Source: Streptoverticillium olivoreticuli subsp. olivoreticuli (GTDB lineage Bacteria; Actinomycetota; Actinomycetes; Streptomycetales; Streptomycetaceae). Taken from it: a DNA stretch of 64,000 nt. Each line of letters starts with the position of its first letter. Position 1 is the stretch's first letter. Below the pieces are notes generated by a model, which did not search any database, had not been told where the DNA came from, and was given only the letters and a program-made list of their open reading frames with translations. Positions 18,209-27,243 of the stretch are shown in pieces. The stretch spans positions 5,688,001 through 5,752,000 of the forward strand of contig NZ_CP031455.1 in the NCBI RefSeq assembly GCF_003391135.1, given 5' to 3'. The translations under genes and the position numbers were made by a program.

Positions 18209-19813
18209 TCAGCCCGTGGGCTCGCCGGGCTCGTAGGCCCGCATGTGATGGCGTTCCTCCGCTTCCGTCCGCGCGGGGTCGGACGGGGTCGCCGGGGCGG
18301 CGTGCCCGGGCGCGCCCGTGGTGACCATCAGGCCACCGACGACGGCGGCGAGCAGCATGATGCCCGAGGCCCACCCGATGGCGACGTTGAAGCCGTGGAC
18401 CACGCCCGTCTTCACGACGGTGTCCCGCACGGCGGGGGTCAGACGCCCGCCCGCCTCGGCGGCGGCGGTCCTCAGACGAGCCGCGATGTACGTGGCGCTG
18501 GTCGAGGTGGCGATCGTGTTGAGGAGCGCCGTGCCGATGGAACCCCCCACCTGCTGAGCGGTGTTGACCGTGGCGGACGTGACCCCGGAGTCCCGCGGTG
18601 CCACCCCCGACGTCGCGGTGGCCATCACCGGCATGAAGATCAGGCCCATACCCAGGCCCACCAGGATCTCGGACGGCAGGACGTGCGAGGTGAACGCGGG
18701 CTCCACCGGCAGGAAGGTCAGCAGGAAGAGGCCGGACGCCGCGAACAGCGCACCCGGCACGATCAGCGCCCGCGGCGGCACATGGGTCATCAGCCGCGCG
18801 GAGATCTGGGTGGAGGCGACGATGATCGCGGCGGTCAGCGGCAGGAAGGCCAGCCCCGTCCTGACCGGTGAATAGCCGCACACGACCTGGAGGTAGTAGG
18901 TCATGAACAGGAACATCCCGAACATGGCGATGACCGCGAGCGCCATCGTCAGCACCGCACCCGCGCGGTTGCGGTTGCGCAGAATGCGCAGCGGCAGCAG
19001 AGGGCTCGGCGCCCGCGTCTGCCACCAGGTGAACAGCCCCAGCAGCGCCACGCCCCCGCACAGCAGCCCGAGCACGCGCGCGTCGCCCCAGCCGCGGGGC
19101 TCGGCCTCGCTGCACCCGTAGACGATCGCCACGAGACCCCCGCAGCCCAGGAGGACGCCCAGGACGTCCAGCTGCGGCCTGCCCTCGCCACGGCGGCGGT
19201 CGTCGCGGAGGAACGCCCCGGCACCCAGGAAGGCGATGACCGCGATCGGGACGTTCACATACAGGCACCAGCGCCAGTTCAGATACTCGGTCAGCAGACC
19301 ACCGGCGATCAGCCCGATGGCCGAACCGCCGCCCGCGATCGCGCCGTAGATGCCGAACGCCTTGCTGCGCTCCCGCACATCCGTGAACGTCGTGGTCAGC
19401 AGGGACAGCGCGGACGGCGCCAGCAGCGCCCCGAACGCGCCCTGGAGCGCCCGGGACATGAAGAGCAGCCCCGACGTCTGCGCGGCACCGCCGAGCGCGG
19501 ACGCGGCGGCGAAGCCGACGAGCCCGGTCATGAAGGTGAGCTTGCGCCCGACCAGGTCGGCGACCTTGCCGCCGAGCAGCAGCAGACCGCCGAACGCGAG
19601 GGTGTAGGCGGTGATCACCCACTGCCGGTTCCCGTCGGACATGTGGAGGGCGCGCTGCGCGGACGGCAGCGCGATGTTCACGATGGTCGCGTCGAGGACG
19701 ACCATGAGCTGCGCGATGGCGATGACGACCAGACCCCACCAGCGGCGGGGGTCGCACTCGGTCTGCCGATCGGTGGACAGTGGAGGTATGGGGCCCGTAT
19801 TCGTGGAGCTCAT
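18209..19813 (-). CDS. MFS drug/metabolite efflux transporter, DHA2 (EmrB/QacA) type
   Basis: The protein (about 534 residues from the ATG at 19813) has 14 hydrophobic helices and the DHA2 hallmark LDATIVNIALPSAQ in helix 1. The GGKVADLVGRK loop 2-3 motif and GGSAIGLIAGGLLTEYL motif C also mark antiporters. The N-terminal 25 residues and the C-terminal 40 are cytoplasmic. The frame is open another 45 codons upstream and no strong SD decides the start. It lies downstream of a quinone oxidoreductase gene in the same direction with a 208-nt gap and has no adjacent TetR regulator. The substrate is unknown. Confidence 0.87.
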   Translation of the reverse strand: MSSTNTGPIPPLSTDRQTECDPRRWWGLVVIAIAQLMVVLDATIVNIALPSAQRALHMSDGNRQWVITAYTLAFGGLLLLGGKVADLVGRKLTFMTGLVGFAAASALGGAAQTSGLLFMSRALQGAFGALLAPSALSLLTTTFTDVRERSKAFGIYGAIAGGGSAIGLIAGGLLTEYLNWRWCLYVNVPIAVIAFLGAGAFLRDDRRRGEGRPQLDVLGVLLGCGGLVAIVYGCSEAEPRGWGDARVLGLLCGGVALLGLFTWWQTRAPSPLLPLRILRNRNRAGAVLTMALAVIAMFGMFLFMTYYLQVVCGYSPVRTGLAFLPLTAAIIVASTQISARLMTHVPPRALIVPGALFAASGLFLLTFLPVEPAFTSHVLPSEILVGLGMGLIFMPVMATATSGVAPRDSGVTSATVNTAQQVGGSIGTALLNTIATSTSATYIAARLRTAAAEAGGRLTPAVRDTVVKTGVVHGFNVAIGWASGIMLLAAVVGGLMVTTGAPGHAAPATPSDPARTEAEERHHMRAYEPGEPTG

Positions 19814-20021
19814 CGGAACCTGCTCTCGCATCCGATCCGGTGCGTATGCGGTTGCGTGCGGTGCGTAAACGTATGCGCCTGCGCGCGCCATCCAGACTAG
19901 GCCCGATGGGGGACGCGCGCTTGTCGGAATCGGCTTGATTTCGCCCATGAAATCCGGATGAATCGACTCCGCGTCGCCGCGGCGGGGGGCTCTCGTGGGG
20001 CGGAATCAAGCCGTCCGGCTG

Positions 20022-21026
20022 TCAGGGGATCAGCACGACCTTGCCGACCGTCCCGCGCGACTCCAGCGCCCGGTGCGCCGCGGCCGCCTCCGCCAGCGGG
20101 AAGCGCGTGACGACCGGGGTCACCCGCCCGGCCGCCGCGTGCGCCAACGACTCCGCCTGCGTACGGCGCATCTCCGCCATTCCTCCGAGGCGTTCCATCA
20201 TCCGTGAGCCGGCGACGCTGTCAGAGGTGATGGACCGTGCGGCGAGTTCCTCGGGGGTGAAGGGAGGCACCGGGGCGGCACCGGGGGCCACCGAGGACCG
20301 GCCGAAGTTCAGGTGCCTGCCCCCGTGCCCGAGCAGACCGGCCGCGGCGCGGGCCGCCTCCCCGCCCACTCCGTCGAGGACGACGGTCGCGGCCCGGCCG
20401 CCGAGCGCCGTACGGGCGGCTTCCGGCCACGCAGGATCCGTGTAGTCGAGGGCGATGTCGGCGCCCAGCTCCCGTACGCGCTCCACCTTCGCGGGCCCGC
20501 CCGCGAGCCCGACGACCGTGGCGCCCGCGTTCTTCGCGTGCTGCACCAGCTGTGTGCCGATGCCACCTGCGGCAGCCGTGATCACGACGACGTCGTCCGC
20601 GGTCAGCTCGGCGTACGACAGGATGCCGAGTGCCATGCGGCCGGTGCCGACCATGGTGACGGCGTGGTCGTCGGCGAGCCCCTCGGGGATGTCGTGCAGC
20701 TTGTCGGCGTCGCCGACCGCGAGCTGCGCGTAGCCCCCCGGCACCTGGCCCAGATGGGCGACGACACGGCGGCCCAGCCACGCGGGGTCGGTGCCCGCGC
20801 CGAGCGCCTCGACCGTGCCCGCGATCTCGTGACCGAGGATCGCGGGCAGCTCCGGAGGCTTGTGCGGGCCCTTCGTCTCGCCCTTCCGCAAGGTCGTGTC
20901 GACGAGGTGCACCCCCGCCGCGGCGACCGCGATCCGGACCTGGCCGGGGCCCGGCACGGGATCGTCGGTCTTCTCGTACGTGAGGTTCTCGGCGGGACCG
21001 AAGGCGTGCAGCCGGATCGCGTGCAT
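20022..21026 (-). CDS. Zinc-type alcohol dehydrogenase-like quinone oxidoreductase (paralog A)
   Basis: The 334-residue MDR-family NADPH:quinone reductase-like enzyme starts at an ATG behind a strong SD (GAGGAGG). It contains a GroES-like N-terminal domain with GHEIAGTVEALG and a Rossmann domain with AAAGGIGTQLVQHAKNAGA. Catalytic-zinc cysteines are absent, which fits the zinc-free QOR group. It opens with MHAIRLHAFGPAENLTYE, nearly identical to the gene at 25391. It is divergent from the pentapeptide-repeat gene. Confidence 0.88.
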   Translation of the reverse strand: MHAIRLHAFGPAENLTYEKTDDPVPGPGQVRIAVAAAGVHLVDTTLRKGETKGPHKPPELPAILGHEIAGTVEALGAGTDPAWLGRRVVAHLGQVPGGYAQLAVGDADKLHDIPEGLADDHAVTMVGTGRMALGILSYAELTADDVVVITAAAGGIGTQLVQHAKNAGATVVGLAGGPAKVERVRELGADIALDYTDPAWPEAARTALGGRAATVVLDGVGGEAARAAAGLLGHGGRHLNFGRSSVAPGAAPVPPFTPEELAARSITSDSVAGSRMMERLGGMAEMRRTQAESLAHAAAGRVTPVVTRFPLAEAAAAHRALESRGTVGKVVLIP

Positions 21027-21114
21027 GGTGTTCCTCCTCGGCGGCGGGGTGCCGGTGGTAAGGGCATAGGTCCAGGTCAGAGGCGTTGTCAGTGCCGTGT
21101 GCCACCGTGGGTGC

Positions 21115-21819
21115 ATGGCGATGGACGAACGGGCACAGGGCAGGGCGAGGCCGCGGAAGGCGGCCCCCACGGCCAGACTCCCAGAGGTGCGGCTGCCACC
21201 GCTGCGGCCGTACGAGGGACCCGGGCTGGAGCCGGAGGGCGACTACGACGGCCTGGACTTCACCGAGACCGACTTCACCGGGCAGAGCGCCCGCGGCGCG
21301 CGCTTCATGGACTGCGCGATACGCCGCTGCGCCCTGGACGAGGCCCGGCTGAGCCGGGCGCGGTTCGTGGACTGTGTCCTGGACGGGGTCCGCGGGGTGG
21401 GCACCGACCTGGCCGAGGCCGGTCTGCGCGACGTGGAGGTGCGCGACGCCCGGCTCGGCGGGACGCAGCTGCACGGCGCGGTCCTGGAGCGGGTGGTGGT
21501 CCGCGGCGGCAAGATCGACTACCTGAATCTGCGCAAGGCCAGGCTGAAGGACGTCACCTTCGAGGGCTGCGTCCTCGTCGAGGCGGATTTCGGCGGAGCC
21601 GTCCTGGAGCGCGTCGCCTTCCGCGACTGCGCGCTGCGGCGCGTCGACTTCACGGCCGCCCGGATGAAGGACGTCGACCTGCGGGAGGCCGGGGAGCTGG
21701 ACATCGCGCGGGGGATCGAGCAGCTCTCGGGCGCGGTCATCAGCCCGTCCCAACTGCTGGATCTCGCCCCCGCCTTCGCCGCGCAGATGGGCGTCCGGGT
21801 GGAGGCGCCGCTCGGGTGA
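21115..21819 (+). CDS. Pentapeptide-repeat protein
   Basis: The protein (about 234 residues) contains consecutive A(D/N)LXX-type pentapeptides from about residue 50 to 205, for example LDFTETDFTGQSARGARF and ARLKDVTFEGCVL. These predict a right-handed quadrilateral beta-helix. Some members (Qnr, MfpA) mimic DNA and protect gyrase, but many have no known role. The C-terminal LSGAVISPSQLLDL is a recurrent ending in actinobacterial members. The start could also be the ATG at 21121; neither has a good SD. Confidence 0.85.
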   Translation: MAMDERAQGRARPRKAAPTARLPEVRLPPLRPYEGPGLEPEGDYDGLDFTETDFTGQSARGARFMDCAIRRCALDEARLSRARFVDCVLDGVRGVGTDLAEAGLRDVEVRDARLGGTQLHGAVLERVVVRGGKIDYLNLRKARLKDVTFEGCVLVEADFGGAVLERVAFRDCALRRVDFTAARMKDVDLREAGELDIARGIEQLSGAVISPSQLLDLAPAFAAQMGVRVEAPLG

Positions 21820-21858
21820 CCCCTGCGGCGGGCGCGGCTCAGGAGGGAGGCGGGGGAG

Positions 21859-22356
21859 TCAGACCCGCGGGAAGCGGGACTGGAGATCCCAGATCACCGG
21901 GTTGTCGGCGAGGCCCTCGTGCATGTCCGACAGGTCGGCGATCAGGTCGTGCAGGAAGTCCCGGGCCTCGCGCCGCAGCGCCCGGTGGTTGAAGGTGAGC
22001 GGGGGCTCGTCCGCCGGCATCCAGTCGGCCTCCACCTCCACCCACCCGAAGCGCCGGGCGAAGAGCATCCGGTCGGTCGACTCGGTGAAGTCCAGCTCCG
22101 CGTACTGCGGGACCGCCGCGCGGTTGCCCCGGGGGTCCTGGTCGACCTGTTCGAGGATGTCGCACAGCGCCCAGGCGAAGTCCAGGACCGGCACCCATCC
22201 CCAGGCTGTGGACAGCTCGCGGTCCGACTTCACGTCGGCGATGTAGACGTCACCGCAGAAGAGGTCGTGCCGCAGCGTCCGCACGTCCGCGGTGCGGTAG
22301 TCCATCTGCGGAGGGTCGGGGAAGCGGCGCGAAAGCGAGTAGCCGAGGTCGATCAC
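21859..22356 (-). CDS. Conserved hypothetical protein
   Basis: The protein is about 165 residues from a GTG at 22356. It is acidic, with a Trp-rich second half (RFGWVEVEADWMP, VIWDLQSRFP), no membrane segments and no Cys-based metal motif. It resembles actinobacterial proteins of unknown function often seen near immunity or DUF-only genes, but I cannot name a family. No SD is obvious, so the start is uncertain. It ends 39 nt from the converging pentapeptide-repeat gene. Confidence 0.65.
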   Translation of the reverse strand: MIDLGYSLSRRFPDPPQMDYRTADVRTLRHDLFCGDVYIADVKSDRELSTAWGWVPVLDFAWALCDILEQVDQDPRGNRAAVPQYAELDFTESTDRMLFARRFGWVEVEADWMPADEPPLTFNHRALRREARDFLHDLIADLSDMHEGLADNPVIWDLQSRFPRV

Positions 22357-22429
22357 GCTTCGATGGTGACACGGCCGGGAGGTGTACGCGTAAACGTACG
22401 GGCCGGGGGCCCACCGCCCCCGGTACGCA

Positions 22430-22474
22430 CCGGACCGTGCCCCCGCCTTCCTGGGCGGCGGGGGCACGGTCCGG
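22430..22474. terminator. Terminator downstream of the M4 protease gene
   Basis: An 18-bp perfect inverted repeat (22430-22447 with 22457-22474, 9-nt loop) begins 41 nt past the protease stop on the minus strand. Confidence 0.85.
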
Positions 22475-22514
22475 GCGGATCACGGGAGGGGTGCCGGAGT
22501 CGCCTCCGGACCGG

Positions 22515-24131
22515 TCACTTCACGTTGATCGCGGTCCAGGTGGCCGCGACCGCCTTGTACTCCGCGCTGGTGGAGCCGTAGAGGTCCGCGGTGGCCTTCA
22601 GGGTGCCCGCGCGGGCGGCCTTGTAGTTGGTGGTGGAGGTGAAGTACGTGGTCAGGGCCTTGTACCAGATCTTGGTGGCCTTGTCCCGGCCGATACCGGC
22701 GAGCTTGGAGTTGTTGTACGTGGGGCTGTTGTAGGTCACGCCGTTGATCGTCTTCGTGCCGCTGCCCTCGGACAGCAGGTAGAAGAAGTGGTTGGCGGGG
22801 CCGGAGGAGTAGTGGACGTCGTTGTTGCCGAGGCTCGACGACCAGTAGTCCTTCGACGCGCCGTCCTTGCTCGGCTTGTCCATGTAGCGCAGCGGCGTGC
22901 CGTCGCCGTTGATGTTGATGGCCTCACCGATGAGGTAGTCGCCCTTGTCGGTGCCGTTGTTGGCGTAGAACTCGGCGGCGGTGCCGAAGATGTCCGAGGT
23001 CGCCTCGTTGAGGCCACCGGACTCGCCGCTGTAGTTCAGGCCGGCCGTCGCCGAGGTGACACCGTGGCTCATCTCGTGGGCGGCCACGTCGAGCGAGGTC
23101 AGCGGGTGGCTGTTGTTCTCACCGTCGCCGTACGTCATGCAGAAGCACTCGTCGTCCCAGAAGGCGTTGACGTAGTTGTCGCCGTAGTGGACTCGGGAGT
23201 AGGCGGCCTGGCCGTCGTTCTTGATGCCCGTGCGGCCGAGGACGTTCTTGTAGAAGTCCCAGGTGACGGCCGCGCCGTAGTGCGCGTCGACGCCCGCGGT
23301 CTGGCGGCCGCCGCCCCAGGTGTCGGTGGAGTTGGTGTACAGCGAACCGGTGCCGGACGTCCCCTGGTTGAGGTCGTACGTCTTGTGGCCGCCGCGCGCC
23401 CCGTCGTTGAGCTCGAAGCCCGAACCGTTCTTCGTCGTGGTCAGCGGGACGTTGCCGCTGTAGGTGCTGGTGCCCGTGCCCGTCTCGATGGCCTCGCGCT
23501 GGAAGAGCTTCTTGCCCGTCGACGCGTCCGTGATGACGTGCAGCTTGCTCGGCGTGCCGTCCTTCTGGACGCCCGTCACCACGGTCTCGTAGGCCAGGAC
23601 CGGCTTGCCGCTCGCCGCCCAGACGACCTTGCGCGGGGCCTGGCTGTCGGTCTTGGCGTTCTTCTCCTCCGCGGACGCGCTCAGCGCGCTCTTCTTCGCG
23701 GCGGACGGCGCGAGGGAGGGCGTCGTCGTGGGCACGGATATGTTGGCGTCCGTCGCCTTGTCGACGCTGCGCGAGCCGCTCTTCGTCTCGTGCACGACCA
23801 GGTCGCCGCCGAGCACCGGCAGACCCTCGTACGTCCGCTCGTAGCGGGTGTGCACCGTGCCGTCCGCGTCCTTGACGACATCGCGGACGACCAGCTTCTC
23901 CTTGCCGCCGAGGCCGATCTTGGCGGCGGTGCTTCCGGCCTCCGTCTGCGCGCTCTTGAGCGCGGCGGAGCGCTGCCCCGCGGAGAGCGCGAGCGCCTGC
24001 GCGCCGTTCTCACGGTCGGTCTTGGCGGTCGCCGAGCCGCTCTGCACTCCGACGACGACCATGGCCGCCGATGCGACGAGGGCGGCGGCGCGCAGGGTGT
24101 TCTTACGGGAGGTGGAGGTGATGCTTCTCAA
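22515..24131 (-). CDS. Secreted thermolysin-like (M4) neutral metalloprotease
   Basis: The 538-residue precursor has a signal peptide (about 1-36), an FTP/PepSY-type propeptide (about 40-200, VVRDVVKDADGTVHTRYERT) and a mature M4 peptidase (about 205-538). The zinc site is HEMSH at 352-356 with the third ligand Glu376 in GGLNEATSD. The C-terminal proton-shuttling His lies in NDVHYSSGPANHFFYLL. It digests extracellular protein and is activated by propeptide removal. The dispensable PPC domain found in some relatives is absent. A strong terminator follows. Confidence 0.93.
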   Translation of the reverse strand: MRSITSTSRKNTLRAAALVASAAMVVVGVQSGSATAKTDRENGAQALALSAGQRSAALKSAQTEAGSTAAKIGLGGKEKLVVRDVVKDADGTVHTRYERTYEGLPVLGGDLVVHETKSGSRSVDKATDANISVPTTTPSLAPSAAKKSALSASAEEKNAKTDSQAPRKVVWAASGKPVLAYETVVTGVQKDGTPSKLHVITDASTGKKLFQREAIETGTGTSTYSGNVPLTTTKNGSGFELNDGARGGHKTYDLNQGTSGTGSLYTNSTDTWGGGRQTAGVDAHYGAAVTWDFYKNVLGRTGIKNDGQAAYSRVHYGDNYVNAFWDDECFCMTYGDGENNSHPLTSLDVAAHEMSHGVTSATAGLNYSGESGGLNEATSDIFGTAAEFYANNGTDKGDYLIGEAININGDGTPLRYMDKPSKDGASKDYWSSSLGNNDVHYSSGPANHFFYLLSEGSGTKTINGVTYNSPTYNNSKLAGIGRDKATKIWYKALTTYFTSTTNYKAARAGTLKATADLYGSTSAEYKAVAATWTAINVK

Positions 24132-24491
24132 CTCTGTCTCCTATGAGGGGGGTTGGAGCAGCCGGGTGTACGACCGCCCTGTGGTGCACGTGTGGTGCAG
24201 GAGCGAATTGAGGAGAGAGTGCCATTGATCAGGCGTCATTGACAGGGGCGCAACAAGGATTTGATCTCCCGTTCTCCGAAGAGCGGTTGTTTGATTCCGC
24301 TATGCGGTGAACTGGGACGGGGGTTTGTTTCGTGGCACCCCGGCGCCCTGCGGGTGCGTCTCAAATGCCGGACAGGCCGGGAAGTTGTCCGCGCATACGA
24401 AAACGCACCTGAGCAGTCCTGCCCCGTGTTCGGGGCAGGACTGCTCAGGTGCGTGAGGCTACGGCCTCAGGTGTGGGGCGAAGGTAAAGGG
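24132..24491. other. Intergenic region upstream of the M4 protease gene
   Basis: No gene is evident in these 360 bases. They hold the protease promoter region. A degenerate dispersed-repeat copy (about 24342-24382, GCGCCCTGCGGGTGCGTCTC followed by AAATGCCGGACAGGCCGG) is also present, as is the terminator of the antitoxin-like gene. Confidence 0.55.
24404..24453. terminator. Terminator downstream of the antitoxin-like gene
   Basis: A 23-bp perfect inverted repeat (24404-24426 with 24431-24453) has a TGTT loop and lies 39 nt beyond the minus-strand stop. Confidence 0.88.
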
Positions 24492-24680
24492 CTACCGCTG
24501 CTCGTCCGTCGGCGGCTGGTTGCCGATCTGCTCGTTGAGCTTCTGCTGGACCGTGTCGGTCTGGCTCTGGTATTTGTTGCCCGTCTTCGCGTCGAAGGCG
24601 TCACCGGCCTTCTCGACGCCTTGCCGGGCTGTGTCCTCATGGCCCTTGAGCAGGCCCTTGAGCTTGTCGAGCATGGACAT
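24492..24680 (-). CDS. Small antitoxin-like protein (MT0933/Rv0909 family)
   Basis: The 62-residue, charged, alpha-helical protein (MSMLDKLKGLLKGHEDTARQ, then KAGDAFDAKTGNKYQSQ) matches the MT0933-type antitoxin family, whose M. tuberculosis members pair with a Rv0910-type toxin. The ATG at 24680 has AAGGAGG 6 nt upstream. No partner toxin gene of that type adjoins it here. In streptomycetes such proteins are often orphans and may be stress or desiccation proteins instead. Confidence 0.75.
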   Translation of the reverse strand: MSMLDKLKGLLKGHEDTARQGVEKAGDAFDAKTGNKYQSQTDTVQQKLNEQIGNQPPTDEQR

Positions 24681-24836
24681 GGCCGTCCTCCTTACGGAAC
24701 GCTGACGCACCCAGCATCGCCGCATTCCGCCCGGCCCGCATCCTCGGCGGATCCCCGGCGGGCGGCGCGCGGAGGCCCCCGGGCGGCGCGGGGGGTCGCG
24801 GCGGGGCGCACAAGGCCGGGGCGGCGCCGGGGGCGG

Positions 24837-24941
24837 TCAGCCGGTGCTCGTATATCCGCAGTTCCAGCACTTGTACACGCCGTTGCCCATCTGCTGCATC
24901 ATGTTCTGGCAGTTCGGGCAGGCGAGTGCCAGGGGCGTCAG
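24837..24941 (-). CDS. Putative C4 zinc-ribbon miniprotein or frameshifted C-terminal part
   Basis: The 34-residue frame contains two CxxC pairs (CPNC and CWNC) spaced as a zinc ribbon and ends NCGYTSTG. The coding signal is clear from the cysteine pattern. However, no ATG/GTG lies upstream of the first CxxC; the first possible start is a CTG overlapping the stop of the preceding gene, or an internal ATG that would remove the first CxxC. It may be the C-terminal part of the upstream protein joined by a frameshift. Confidence 0.4.
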   Translation of the reverse strand: MTPLALACPNCQNMMQQMGNGVYKCWNCGYTSTG

Positions 24942-25138
24942 GGGGTGACGGCGCTCAACCCTCTGGGGCAGCTGGGGCAGACGCCACGGACGATCACCGG
25001 TGAGGTGGTGTCGCCGGGGTGCTCGGCGACGACGACCACCTTCAGCGGATGCCGGCAGTCCGGGCAGCGCTCGTACTCCCGATCCCGGTCGCCGATCGCC
25101 GCGGCGAGGATGCGGTCGAGTGAGTCGCCGTCGTCCAT
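24938..25138 (-). CDS. Small zinc-ribbon-like protein
   Basis: The 66-residue protein starts MDDGDSLDRILAAAIGDR and carries CPDC and CPSC pairs about 32 residues apart, a typical treble-clef or ribbon spacing. The start ATG at 25138 is chosen because the acidic N-terminus begins there; the longer open frame upstream is arginine-rich and unconvincing. It ends at the possible start of the CPNC/CWNC miniprotein. A nucleic-acid or protein-binding role is plausible but unproven. Confidence 0.6.
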   Translation of the reverse strand: MDDGDSLDRILAAAIGDRDREYERCPDCRHPLKVVVVAEHPGDTTSPVIVRGVCPSCPRGLSAVTP

Positions 25139-25390
25139 GGTGCGTGTGTCCTGTCTCCACGGGATCCCCTCCTTGGGTACTACGTACCCGCCCCGGAGCT
25201 GCCCAACTCTGCTGCCGGCGGCCCGGTTGCGCGCCGACCGCCCTCCGTGACCTGTGTGCCGAAGTGCCCGGACTCTTCTACCCTCCCGGGCCACTTACCG
25301 GCCCGCCCTTGATCTCAAGCATGGTTGAGGTTCCATGATGGCGTCAGGCGCCGCACAGCCGGGCGGCGCCCCGCTCAAGGAGACGACGCC

Positions 25391-26365
25391 ATGCACGCGG
25401 TGCGACTGCACGCCTTCGGCCCTGCCGAGAACCTGACCTACGAGGAGGTCCCCGACCTGGTCCCCGCCGAGGGACAGGTGCGGATCGACGTGCGGTCGAG
25501 CGGTGTCCACTTCATCGAGACCACACTTCGCCGGGGCGTAGCCGTCGGCCCGCACCGGCCGCCGGCCCTGCCGATGGTTCCCGGCGAGGAGGTCGCCGGC
25601 GTCGTCGACGCGGTGGGGCCCGGAGTGGACACCGAGTGGCTGGGCCGCCGGGTCGTGACCAAACTGGGGACGGGGGGCGGGTACGCGGAGCAGGCGATCG
25701 CCGACGTCGGCGCCCTGCATCCGATCCCCGAACACCTCGACACCGACACCGCCGTCGCCGTCCTGACCACCGGCGCCACGGCCCAGGGGGTGCTCGGCGT
25801 CGCACGGCTCACCTCCCGTGACGTCGTGCTGGTGATGTCCGCCGCCGGCGGTCTGGGCAGCCTGTTCGTGCAGGCCGCGAGAGCTGCCGGTGCCGTCGTG
25901 GTCGGAGCGGCCGGGGGCCCCGCGAAGGTGGAGCGCGTCCGCGAGCTCGGTGCCGACATCGCCGTGGACTACCGGGAGGCCGACTGGCCCGTACGGGTGC
26001 GGGAAGCGCTGGACGGGCGCGAGGTGACCGTGGTCCTCGACGGCGTGGGCGGCACCTCCGGCCGCCAGGCCCTGGAACTGCTCGGCCCCGGCGGCCGCTT
26101 CCTCCTCCACGGCTGGGCCTCCGGAGAACCCACCGAGATCCACACCCGCGACCTCATAGAGCGCCAACTGACCGCTACGTGGGCCATCGGCCCGAACGCG
26201 ACCCCCGCGGGCGGCTGGCAGGAGCTCGCGGCCCGCGCCCTGTCGGAGGCGTCCGAGGGCCGCCTCATCCCGCCCATCACCCGCTTCCCGCTCAGCGGGG
26301 CGGCGGCCGCCCACGCGGCTCTCGAGGCCCGGGAGGCGGAGGGCAAGGTGGTACTGACGCGCTAG
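25391..26365 (+). CDS. Zinc-type alcohol dehydrogenase-like quinone oxidoreductase (paralog B)
   Basis: The 324-residue protein is a full-length paralog of the enzyme at 20022-21026. It shares MHAVRLHAFGPAENLTYE, a GEEVAGVVDAVGPG segment, the Rossmann SAAGGLGSLFVQAARAAGA and AHAALEAREAEGKVVL at the end. It belongs to the QOR group of NADPH-dependent quinone/enone reductases and has no zinc-binding cysteines. AAGGAG lies 9 nt before the ATG. A hairpin follows 13 nt after the stop. Confidence 0.88.
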   Translation: MHAVRLHAFGPAENLTYEEVPDLVPAEGQVRIDVRSSGVHFIETTLRRGVAVGPHRPPALPMVPGEEVAGVVDAVGPGVDTEWLGRRVVTKLGTGGGYAEQAIADVGALHPIPEHLDTDTAVAVLTTGATAQGVLGVARLTSRDVVLVMSAAGGLGSLFVQAARAAGAVVVGAAGGPAKVERVRELGADIAVDYREADWPVRVREALDGREVTVVLDGVGGTSGRQALELLGPGGRFLLHGWASGEPTEIHTRDLIERQLTATWAIGPNATPAGGWQELAARALSEASEGRLIPPITRFPLSGAAAAHAALEAREAEGKVVLTR

Positions 26366-26377
26366 CGGGGGTGCAAG

Positions 26378-26402
26378 AGGCCGGCTCCCGGGGAGCCGGC
26401 CT
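26378..26402. terminator. Terminator after quinone oxidoreductase paralog B
   Basis: AGGCCGGCTC (from 26378) pairs with GAGCCGGCCT (to 26402) across a short GC loop, followed by TCTCACTTGT. It lies between convergent genes. Confidence 0.7.
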
Positions 26403-26447
26403 TCTCACTTGTAATGACTTATATCGACTTGTATCGACGCGTCAGCG

Positions 26448-27023
26448 TCAGACGTTGACGCCGAAGTCCTGCGCGATGCCGACCAGACCCGACGCATAGC
26501 CCTGGCCCACAGCGCGGAACTTCCAGTCCGAGCCGTTGCGGTAGAGCTCGCCGAAGACCATGGCCGTCTCCGTCGCCGCGTCCTCGCTGAGGTCGTAACG
26601 GGCGATCTCCGCGCCGCCCGCCTGGTTGACGATGCGGATGTACGCGTTGCGGACCTGGCCGAAGTTCTGGCTGCGGGTCACCGCGTCGTAGATGGAGACC
26701 GGGAAGACGATCTTCTCCACGTCGGCCGGGAGCGCGGCGAGGTTGACGTTGATCGACTCGTCGTCGCCGTCGCCCTGGCCGGTGGTGTTGTCGCCGGTGT
26801 GGACGATGGACTGGTCCGGCGTCGACTTGTTGTTGAAGAAGACGAAGTGGGCGTCGGAGTAGACCTTGCCCGCGGGGTTCACGGCGATCGCGCTCGCGTC
26901 GAGGTCGAAGTCCGTGCCGGTGGTGGTGCGGACGTCCCAGCCGAGGCCGACCGTGACGGCCGTCAGGCCCGGGGCCTCCTTGGTGAGGGAGACGTTACCG
27001 CCCTTGGACAGGCTTACAGCCAT
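26448..27023 (-). CDS. terD: TerD-family stress protein
   Basis: The 191-residue protein has the standard TerD length and motifs: MAVSLSKGGNVSLTKEAPGL, GLGWDVRTTTG, FDLDASA and the acidic Ca2+-binding GDGDDESINV. TerD proteins bind calcium and are linked to tellurite, phage and envelope stress resistance, usually in multi-gene ter clusters. Here it stands alone. AAAGGGA precedes the ATG. Streptomyces carry many terD paralogs that affect differentiation. Confidence 0.93.
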   Translation of the reverse strand: MAVSLSKGGNVSLTKEAPGLTAVTVGLGWDVRTTTGTDFDLDASAIAVNPAGKVYSDAHFVFFNNKSTPDQSIVHTGDNTTGQGDGDDESINVNLAALPADVEKIVFPVSIYDAVTRSQNFGQVRNAYIRIVNQAGGAEIARYDLSEDAATETAMVFGELYRNGSDWKFRAVGQGYASGLVGIAQDFGVNV

Positions 27024-27243
27024 GGGAAATGTCCCTTTCTGATGGAAACGCTGCGACCCCCGACCGCGGGTCGCCGTCACCCTTGATAACGCCGTCCGGG
27101 GGACCCAGGGTTCCAGGCAGCTTTACTTTCTTTGCCATTTCCTGATGGGTCGTCGCCGGGCCGTCGTCAGGGGCGTCGCCGCCGTCCGCCACCGGGCGCA
27201 AAACAGGGTGACGGCCCGGGCCCGGGCGCGGGATCATGGGGAC

